Positions 1 through 5,879 of a stretch of 8,813 bases of DNA are shown here, one piece after another (within the stretch, counting starts at the first letter, position 1; the number at the start of each line of letters is the position of its first letter). The stretch comes from Sphingomonadales bacterium (lineage in GTDB: Bacteria; Pseudomonadota; Alphaproteobacteria; Sphingomonadales; Sphingomonadaceae), in contig JAIXPM010000053.1 of the NCBI GenBank assembly GCA_027486275.1, positions 1 to 8,813 of the forward strand, written 5' to 3'. The notes under the pieces are model-generated. The model made no database searches. It was given only the letters and a program-made list of their open reading frames with translations, and was not told the origin of the DNA. The translations under genes and the position numbers were made by a program.

Positions 1-593
1 AACTGCGCCGTTTCTCGAGCGACGGCCCGGCCACGCGGCAGTCGCGCGGCTATCGCTGGCGGCCCGTGTGGCAGACCAAGCTGGATGCCACGCCCGGCAT
101 GCACCGCCTGATCTGGGATTTGCGCCGCGGCAATGAGCGCGGCCCGCTGGTGCCGCCGGGCGAGTATACGGTGGTGATGACCGCCGGCAGCGTGACGACG
201 CGGCAACCGCTCAGCGTGGTGGCCGATCCGCGCTTGCTGGCCAGCGGCGTCACCAATGCCGATCTCGAGGCGCAATATCAGCACAATCTGCGCGTCGGGA
301 AACTGGCGGCCGATACCGGCGCAGCCGCCACCCGCCTGCGCGCCGCATTGAAGGACACGACTGATCCGGTGAAGCTGGCCGCGCTGAACCGCATTGCCGC
401 CCGCCTGCTAACGCCGCCCGTGCGTTACAGCCCGCCCGGGCTCGACACGCATGTGCGCTATCTGGCCAGCCAAACGGCGGATTTTGATGGCAAGATCGGC
501 AACCATCCCACCGAGCGGTACGCCGAACTGCGCGCCGCCATCGATGCCATCGTGAAGGAGCTCGACGCGGCGCTGGGGCCGGCAAAGGGCTGA
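1..593 (+). CDS. Asp-box (BNR)/sortilin-like secreted protein, C-terminal fragment (5' end outside window)
   Basis: The frame is open from base 3 to the TGA at 591-593, giving about 196 visible residues, with no start needed inside the window. The visible part has no Asp-box. It holds the post-propeller module: a strand-rich segment reading TPGMHRLIWDLR, then PPGEYTVVMTAGSVTTRQPL and ADPR, followed by a helical tail rich in Ala, Leu and Arg. The same order occurs in the gene starting at 5880 (TPGHHRFVWNLR, PGQYRVRVTADGVTREAPL, LDPR, then a helical tail), so the two are paralogs. The first copy is about 17 residues shorter between WDLR and PGEY. The family is usually annotated as glycosyl hydrolase, BNR-repeat or VPS10/sortilin-domain protein, and I know of no firmly established function. 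By analogy with the downstream paralog it is probably exported, but its N-terminus is not visible. It ends 48 bases before the preferred putA start on the same strand, with no convincing terminator between, so read-through into putA is possible. Confidence 0.8.
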   Translation, partial: LRRFSSDGPATRQSRGYRWRPVWQTKLDATPGMHRLIWDLRRGNERGPLVPPGEYTVVMTAGSVTTRQPLSVVADPRLLASGVTNADLEAQYQHNLRVGKLAADTGAAATRLRAALKDTTDPVKLAALNRIAARLLTPPVRYSPPGLDTHVRYLASQTADFDGKIGNHPTERYAELRAAIDAIVKELDAALGPAKG

Positions 594-625
594 GGCAACG
601 CCGCTGTTGTGCGCCGGGCGGCTTT

Positions 626-631
626 GGGGGA
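626..631 (+). promoter_or_regulatory. Possible ribosome binding site for putA ATG 642
   Basis: The run GGGGGA lies 10 bases before ATG 642. Spacing is slightly long and the match is partial, but nothing comparable precedes the alternative GTG at 609, so it favours the ATG start. Confidence 0.4.
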
Positions 632-641
632 TATCGCGGCC

Positions 642-3600
642 ATGACTGGCCCTGCCCCCTTCGCTGCCTTCGCTCCCGCCCTGTCTCCCGCCACGCCGTT
701 ACGGCAACGCATCTCCGCCGCCTGTCGCACGCCGGAACCGGAAGCCGTCGCGGCACTGCTGCCGCTGGCCGAGATGCCGGCTGCCTTATGCGCCAGCGCG
801 ACCGCCACCGCCCATTCCCTCGTCACCGCCTTGCGCGCCAAGGGCCAGCAGGGCGGCGTTGAAGGGCTGGTGAAGGAATATTCGCTTTCCAGCCAGGAAG
901 GGGTGGCGCTGATGTGCCTGGCCGAAGCCTTGCTGCGCATTCCGGACAACGAGACCCGCGACGCGCTGATCCGCGACAAGATCGCCGGCGGTGATTGGCA
1001 GGCGCATCTGGGCGACGGCAAGACGCTGTTTGTCAACGCCGCCACCTGGGGCCTGATGGTGACCGGCAAATTGACGTCGAGCTTTGCCGAAACTGGGCTG
1101 GGCGCCGTGCTCACCCGGCTCATTGCACGCGCCGGCGAACCGGTGATCCGCCGCGGCATCGACATGGCGATGCAGATGATGGGCGATCAGTTCGTCACCG
1201 GCGAAACCATCGAGGAGGCGCTGAAACGCGCCCGCCGGCTGGAAGCGCAAGGCTTTGCCTACAGCTATGACATGCTGGGCGAAGCCGCGACCACGATGGC
1301 CGATGCGGACCGCTATTTTGCCGATTACGAACATGCCATTCACGCCATCGGGGCAGCCGCAGCCGGTCGTGGGATTTTTGATGGCCCCGGCATTTCGATC
1401 AAATTGTCCGCCCTGCACCCGCGCTATGCCCGCGCGCAGGCCGATCGGGTGATGGCCGAACTGTTGCCGCGCGTGATGGCGCTGGCCGGGCTGGCCAAGG
1501 GTTACGGCATCGGCTTCAACATCGATGCCGAGGAAGCCGACCGGCTGGAACTGTCGCTCGATCTGCTGGAGGCGCTGGCGCTTTCGCCGGACCTTGCGGG
1601 CTGGAATGGCCTGGGCTTCGTGGTGCAGGCCTATGGCAAGCGCTGCCCGCTGGTGATCGACTGGCTGATCGATCTGGCCCGCCGGGCCGAGCGGCGGATC
1701 ATGGTGCGGCTGGTGAAGGGCGCCTATTGGGACAGCGAGATCAAGCGCGCCCAGGTGGATGGGCTCAGCGATTTCCCGGTGTTCACCCGCAAGCTGCACA
1801 CCGATGTGTCCTACCTTGCGTGCGCGTCCAAGCTGCTGGCGGCGCGCGATGCGGTGTTCCCGCAATTCGCCACCCACAATGCCCACACGCTGGCCGCCAT
1901 CCACACGATGGCCGGCCCGGATTTTGCCGTGGGCAGCTACGAGTTCCAGTGCCTGCACGGCATGGGTGAGGCGCTGTATGAAGAGGTGGTGGGGCCGGAC
2001 AAGCTGAACCGCCCGTGCCGCATCTATGCGCCGGTGGGCACCCACGAAACGCTGCTGGCCTATCTGGTGCGCCGCCTGCTCGAAAACGGCGCCAACAGCA
2101 GCTTTGTCCACCGCATCTGGGATGAGGCTGTCTCCATTGAGGAGCTGATTGCCGATCCGGTGGAGGAAGCCCGTGCGCTTGGCGGCAGCCCGCACCCGGT
2201 CATCGCCCTGCCCGCCGCCATTTATGGCCAGCGCCGCAATTCGGCCGGCATCGATCTGGCCAGCGAACCGGCACTGGCCGTGCTGACCGCGCGCCTTCAG
2301 GAAAGCGTGCATCGGGACTGGACAGCAGCGCCGCTGATCGCCGGCCATGCCTCCTGCGCCAGCCCGGTGCCGGTGCGCAATCCGGCTGACCATCGCGACA
2401 TTGTCGGCACTGTGGCCTTCGCCACCCAGGCTGACGTTGCGCAGGCGGTGCAGGCGGCCGCGAACGCGGTCGCGACCTGGTCCGCCGTTCCGGTCACCCA
2501 GCGCGCGGCGATGCTGGACGCAGCCGCTGACCGCCTCGAAGCCGAGATGCCGCTGCTGATGGGGCTGATCATCCGCGAGGCCGGCAAATCGGCCGCCAAC
2601 GCCATTGCCGAAGTGCGCGAAGCGGTGGATTTCCTGCGCTACTATGCCGATCAGGCCCGCCAGACGCTCGACATCACCCACAACCCGCTCGGCCCGGTGC
2701 TGTGCATCAGCCCGTGGAATTTCCCGCTGGCCATCTTCCTGGGCCAGGTCGCCGCGGCGCTGGTGGCCGGCAACAGCGTCATCGCCAAGCCGGCCGAGGA
2801 AACCCCGCTGATCGCCGCCGAAGCCGTGCGCATCCTGCACGCGGCCGGCGTTCCCACCGAGGCGCTGCTGTTTATGCCCGGCGACGGCAGCATTGGCGCA
2901 GCGCTGGTGGCGCGGCCGGAAATTGCCGGCGTGATGTTCACGGGCTCCACCGAAGTGGCCAAGCTGATCCAGGCCGAACTCGCCAGCCATGGCGACCACC
3001 CGATCCCGCTGCTGGCCGAAACCGGCGGCCAGAATGCGATGATCGTCGACAGCTCCGCCCTTTCGGAACAGGTCACCGCCGATGTCATCGCGTCGGCCTT
3101 CGATTCTGCCGGCCAGCGCTGTTCGGCGCTGCGCATCCTGTGCCTGCAGGAAGATATCGCCGACAAGCAACTGACCATGCTCAAGGGCGCGCTCATTGAG
3201 CTGCGGCTGGGCAATCCTGATCGGCTGCAGATCGACATCGGCCCGGTGATCACCGCCGAAGCGCAAGCCACTATCACCGCCCATATCGAACGCATGCGTG
3301 GCCTTGGTTGCCGCATCCACCAGCTGCCCCTGCCCGCCGAGGCTGCCCACGGCAGCTTCGTGCCACCCACCATCATCGAGATCGACAGTATCGCCCAGAT
3401 CGGCCGCGAAGTGTTCGGGCCTGTCTTGCATGTCGTCCGTTTCCCGCGCGACGCCATGGCCGCGCTGGTCGATGCCATCAACGCCACCGGCTATGGCCTC
3501 ACCTTCGGCCTGCACACGCGGCTGGATGAAACCATCGAAGCCGTCACAGCCAAGGCCGCCGCCGGCAACATCTATATCAACCGCAACATCATTGGCGCGG

Positions 3601-4265
3601 TGGTGGGCGTGCAGCCCTTTGGCGGGCGCGGCCTGTCGGGCACCGGGCCCAAGGCCGGCGGGCCGCTCTATCTCGGCCGGCTGGTGCAGTCTGAGCCCAA
3701 CACCGGAGTTTCGGGTGGCCACGCGCCCGACCCGGCTGCCGTCGCCTGGGCCGAAAGGCTGGAGGCCGCCGGCCTCGACGCCAGCGCCGCATTGGTGCGC
3801 GACGCCATCGCCGGCGCCTTGACCGGCCTCAAGTTGGAACTGCCCGGACCGGTCGGAGAGACCAATCTCTACGCCCTCCACCCGCGCGGGCATGTGCTGC
3901 TAATCCCCGCCACCGAAGCCGGCCTTGCCGTCCAGATCGGCGCGGCGCTGGCGGCCAGCAACAGCGCCGCCATCGTTTGGCCGGGCGGGCCGCCGTCTGC
4001 CTTTGCCAGCCTGCCGCCGCTCATCAGCCAGCGGCTGACCTGGCTGCCGGATTTGCCCGCAACCGCCGATTGCGCTGCCGTGCTGGTCGAAGCCGCGACG
4101 CCCGGACTGCTGCCACGCATCGCCGCAATGGCCGGGCCCATCCCCATCGTGCAGGCCGCCGATGCAACCGGCCACTATCGTCGCGACTGGCTGGTGGAGG
4201 AAATATCGACCTCGATCAACGTGACGGCGGCTGGCGGCAATGCCAGCCTGATGGCGATGGTCTGA
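642..4265 (+). CDS. putA: Bifunctional proline dehydrogenase / L-glutamate gamma-semialdehyde dehydrogenase PutA (type B-like)
   Basis: PutA oxidises L-proline to pyrroline-5-carboxylate with FAD, then glutamate semialdehyde to glutamate with NAD+, channelling the intermediate; it associates with the inner membrane when reduced. Numbering is from ATG 642 (1207 aa). The N-terminal helical region carries YSLSSQEGVALMCLAEALLR (about 79-98). The PRODH barrel shows PGISIKLSALHPRY (K254), FNIDAEEADR, RLVKGAYWDSEIKRAQ (356-371) and RRLLENGANSSF (R477, R478, E481). The aldehyde dehydrogenase domain (about 530-1010) shows PWNFP with N693, FTGST (766-770), catalytic E793 in AETGGQN, catalytic C827 in GQRCSA, and PFGGRGLSGTG from 992. 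A C-terminal domain ends in TAAGGNASLM (1195-1204). There is no N-terminal ribbon-helix-helix DNA-binding domain, so it resembles type B PutA (Sinorhizobium meliloti-like) and should not repress its own gene. GTG 609 would add 11 residues; ATG 642 is preferred because a G-rich stretch at 626-631 precedes it. No frameshift or missing key residue was seen. Confidence 0.97.
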   Translation: MTGPAPFAAFAPALSPATPLRQRISAACRTPEPEAVAALLPLAEMPAALCASATATAHSLVTALRAKGQQGGVEGLVKEYSLSSQEGVALMCLAEALLRIPDNETRDALIRDKIAGGDWQAHLGDGKTLFVNAATWGLMVTGKLTSSFAETGLGAVLTRLIARAGEPVIRRGIDMAMQMMGDQFVTGETIEEALKRARRLEAQGFAYSYDMLGEAATTMADADRYFADYEHAIHAIGAAAAGRGIFDGPGISIKLSALHPRYARAQADRVMAELLPRVMALAGLAKGYGIGFNIDAEEADRLELSLDLLEALALSPDLAGWNGLGFVVQAYGKRCPLVIDWLIDLARRAERRIMVRLVKGAYWDSEIKRAQVDGLSDFPVFTRKLHTDVSYLACASKLLAARDAVFPQFATHNAHTLAAIHTMAGPDFAVGSYEFQCLHGMGEALYEEVVGPDKLNRPCRIYAPVGTHETLLAYLVRRLLENGANSSFVHRIWDEAVSIEELIADPVEEARALGGSPHPVIALPAAIYGQRRNSAGIDLASEPALAVLTARLQESVHRDWTAAPLIAGHASCASPVPVRNPADHRDIVGTVAFATQADVAQAVQAAANAVATWSAVPVTQRAAMLDAAADRLEAEMPLLMGLIIREAGKSAANAIAEVREAVDFLRYYADQARQTLDITHNPLGPVLCISPWNFPLAIFLGQVAAALVAGNSVIAKPAEETPLIAAEAVRILHAAGVPTEALLFMPGDGSIGAALVARPEIAGVMFTGSTEVAKLIQAELASHGDHPIPLLAETGGQNAMIVDSSALSEQVTADVIASAFDSAGQRCSALRILCLQEDIADKQLTMLKGALIELRLGNPDRLQIDIGPVITAEAQATITAHIERMRGLGCRIHQLPLPAEAAHGSFVPPTIIEIDSIAQIGREVFGPVLHVVRFPRDAMAALVDAINATGYGLTFGLHTRLDETIEAVTAKAAAGNIYINRNIIGAVVGVQPFGGRGLSGTGPKAGGPLYLGRLVQSEPNTGVSGGHAPDPAAVAWAERLEAAGLDASAALVRDAIAGALTGLKLELPGPVGETNLYALHPRGHVLLIPATEAGLAVQIGAALAASNSAAIVWPGGPPSAFASLPPLISQRLTWLPDLPATADCAAVLVEAATPGLLPRIAAMAGPIPIVQAADATGHYRRDWLVEEISTSINVTAAGGNASLMAMV

Positions 4266-5392
4266 TGCAGACGCTGTCCACCATAAACACCCCGGCGCTG
4301 GTGCTGGATCGCGCCATTGCTGCCCGCAACATGGCGAGAATGCGGGGACATCTCACCAGCGTCGCCCCCGGCGTGCTGTTCCGCCCGCATCTGAAAACCG
4401 CCAAGAGCATCGCAGTCGCCGACATGCTGTTCGACAGCGCCCGCCACCCCATCACCGTTTCCACTCTGAAGGAGGCGGAGCTGTTCGGCGCGGCTGGCTT
4501 CACTGATATTCTCTACGCTGTCGGCCTCTCACCGCAGAAGATCGCGCCGGTGCAGGCGCTGCGCGAACAGGGCATCAACCTCACCGTCGTCACCGACAAT
4601 ATCGCCATGGCTGCTGCGATCTGTGCGGCTGCGCCTGCCGGCGCGCTGCCCACCCTGATCGAGCTGGATGTTGATGGCCACCGCGCTGGCGTCGGCTTCG
4701 ATGATGGCGCGGCCCTCATCGCCATAGCCGCTGCGCTGGGCCCAAATTTTGCCGGCGTGATGACTCATGCCGGCGGTTCCTATGCCCTGTCTGATCCGGA
4801 CGCGCTGGCGCATTTCGCTGATCAGGAAGCCGCCCGCGCCGCCACGGCCGCGCGGCTGCTGGAACAGGCCGGCCACGCCTGCCGCATCGTCAGCATCGGA
4901 TCGACTCCCACCGGCAATGCCGTGCGTAATCTGGATGGCGTCACCGAATTTCGCGCCGGCGTGTTCATGTTCGGCGATCTGGTGATGCACGGCGTTGGCG
5001 TCTGCCCACTCGAAGAAATAGCCCTGTCGGTGCTGACCACGGTGATTGGCACCTATCCCGATCGTAGCCTGGTGATTATTGATGCTGGCTGGATGGCGCT
5101 GTCCCGCGATCGTGGCACTGCGGGCCAGGTCATCGATCAGGGCTATGGCCTGGTGTGCAGCCTTGATGGCCAGGTGCTGGGCGATCTGATCGTGCTGCAG
5201 GCCAACCAGGAACATGGCGTGATCGGCGTTCGGCCGGGCGCCACCACCGGCCTGCCGGCGTTGAGTGTTGGCGATCGCCTGCGCATCCTGCCCAATCACG
5301 CCTGCGCCACGGCGGCCCAGCATGGCTGCTATGAAGTGGTGGCGGACTCACCTGAAATCGTTGACACGTGGGAGCGGTTCAGTGGCTGGTGA
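4265..5392 (+). CDS. Fold-type III PLP enzyme, DSD1-like (D-serine dehydratase / D-threonine aldolase family)
   Basis: The 375-residue protein has an alanine-racemase-like N-terminal barrel followed by the C-terminal domain of the D-serine dehydratase/D-threonine aldolase family. Visible motifs are RPHLKTAKS, with K44 the predicted Schiff-base lysine; ITVSTLKEAELFGAAGFTDI from residue 63; IELDVDGHRAGV; THAGGSY; IGSTPT (212-216 for GSTPT), expected to hold the PLP phosphate; DAGWMALSRDRG (273-284); and PNHACAT with H345 and C347, the His-x-Cys pair that binds the metal ion in this family. Length is normal. The start ATG overlaps the putA stop (TGATG), which implies translational coupling, since no good Shine-Dalgarno precedes it. 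The residue between the two lysines of the K-T-x-K motif is Ala46, where D-serine dehydratases and D-threonine aldolases usually have His, so the substrate may differ. Dehydratase, aldolase or racemase chemistry cannot be separated by sequence alone. Candidate substrates are D-serine, D-threonine or a 3-hydroxy amino acid. The overlapping ridA favours a reaction releasing an enamine or imine. Confidence 0.88.
   Translation: MQTLSTINTPALVLDRAIAARNMARMRGHLTSVAPGVLFRPHLKTAKSIAVADMLFDSARHPITVSTLKEAELFGAAGFTDILYAVGLSPQKIAPVQALREQGINLTVVTDNIAMAAAICAAAPAGALPTLIELDVDGHRAGVGFDDGAALIAIAAALGPNFAGVMTHAGGSYALSDPDALAHFADQEAARAATAARLLEQAGHACRIVSIGSTPTGNAVRNLDGVTEFRAGVFMFGDLVMHGVGVCPLEEIALSVLTTVIGTYPDRSLVIIDAGWMALSRDRGTAGQVIDQGYGLVCSLDGQVLGDLIVLQANQEHGVIGVRPGATTGLPALSVGDRLRILPNHACATAAQHGCYEVVADSPEIVDTWERFSGW
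5371..5374 (+). promoter_or_regulatory. Ribosome binding site deciding the ridA GTG start
   Basis: GGAG lies inside the 3' end of the preceding PLP-enzyme gene, seven bases before GTG 5382. It is the best Shine-Dalgarno match near the ridA start and supports the GTG over in-frame starts further upstream, which would add an unrelated N-terminal extension. Confidence 0.65.
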
Positions 5393-5777
5393 ACTGCAAA
5401 TCCGCTGCGCCAATCCGGCTGATGCCGCGCCGCCTGGCGGCCACTATTCCCACGCGGTCACAGCCGGCGGCCTCGTGTTCATCTCCGGCCAATTGCCGGT
5501 TCGCCCCTGTGGCACCCACGCGCCAGAGGCCGATTTCGCCACACAGGCAAACCAGGCGCTGGCCAATCTGTTTGCCGCGCTGGCGGCGGCCGGCACATCG
5601 CGCCAGGCCATCGTCAAGGTCACGGTCTATGTGACGGATATCGCCGATTGGCCGGTCTTCAACGCGCTCTATGCGCAAGCCATGGGCGAACATCGGCCGG
5701 CCCGAACAGTCGTTCCCGTACCGGTGCTGCATCACGGCTACCGGATCGAGATTGATGCCATCGCGCTGCGCTGCTGA
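5382..5777 (+). CDS. ridA: RidA-family enamine/imine deaminase
   Basis: This 131-residue protein has the usual length of the RidA (YjgF/YER057c/UK114) family, small trimeric cytosolic enzymes that hydrolyse reactive 2-aminoacrylate and other enamines/imines released by PLP enzymes to the 2-oxo acid and ammonia. It shows GGHYSHAVTAGGLVFISGQL near the N-terminus (family pattern: G-x-Y-S-x-A-V, then F-x-S-G-Q), IVKVTVYVTDIADW in the middle and RPARTVVPVPVL...YRIEIDAIAL at the end. R108 corresponds to the substrate-carboxylate arginine that marks active RidA proteins, and E123 matches the conserved glutamate of the E-I-E/D-A motif, so deaminase activity is predicted. The GTG start overlaps the end of the PLP-enzyme gene by 11 bases and has a good GGAG site. 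A longer frame extends upstream to 5265, but that part lies within the PLP-enzyme gene and does not resemble RidA. The tight coupling suggests that RidA clears a product of the PLP enzyme; PutA chemistry also makes a cyclic imine, but RidA is not known to be needed for it. Confidence 0.93.
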   Translation: MAGELQIRCANPADAAPPGGHYSHAVTAGGLVFISGQLPVRPCGTHAPEADFATQANQALANLFAALAAAGTSRQAIVKVTVYVTDIADWPVFNALYAQAMGEHRPARTVVPVPVLHHGYRIEIDAIALRC

Positions 5778-5879
5778 TCTGCCGGCGGACCCGAAGTTAT
5801 CATGGCTGACGGATAGACGCGTTGCGCTTTCGCTGCCTGCTGGCATGCTGCAGAAAATAACTGACATGGGGACAACAAC
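5778..5879 (+). other. Intergenic gap between ridA and the second Asp-box protein gene
   Basis: This is the only sizeable non-coding gap in the window. It may carry a promoter for the downstream secreted protein: a TTGCGC element at 5822-5827 could be a -35, but the six bases at the expected spacing (ATGCTG) are a poor -10. No strong hairpin followed by a T-run was seen, so termination after ridA is not supported. It contains the ribosome binding site of the next gene. Confidence 0.3.
5868..5872 (+). promoter_or_regulatory. Ribosome binding site for the second Asp-box protein gene
   Basis: GGGGA lies seven bases before ATG 5880. The nearby ATG at 5866 is in a different frame. The ATG at 5880 begins a clear signal peptide, which together with this site fixes the start. 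Confidence 0.6.

Noticed and set aside
600..622. Inverted repeat GCCGC...GCGGC between the first fragment and putA, as a terminator
   Set aside because: The stem is only five pairs with a 13-base loop, and only three T residues follow. It is unconvincing in such GC-rich sequence.
609..641. GTG 609 as the putA start
   Set aside because: It would add 11 residues (VRRAALGDIAA) that do not look like a PutA N-terminus, and no Shine-Dalgarno precedes it. It cannot be fully excluded.
786..3893. Antisense open frame of about 1035 codons opposite putA
   Set aside because: It lies wholly opposite a gene with unmistakable PutA motifs. Its translation is low-complexity-like, rich in Gly, Ala, His, Gln, Arg and Asp with no recognisable domain, as expected from the complement of GC-biased codons.
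3977..4264. 96-residue upstream extension of the PLP-enzyme frame
   Set aside because: It overlaps the conserved C-terminal domain of PutA in another frame and is Arg/Ala/Gly-rich without any motif. ATG 4265 starts the recognisable family sequence.
5265..5381. N-terminal extension of ridA to a 170-residue frame
   Set aside because: The extra 39 residues fall inside the 3' end of the PLP-enzyme gene and do not match RidA. GTG 5382 with GGAG upstream gives the normal family length.
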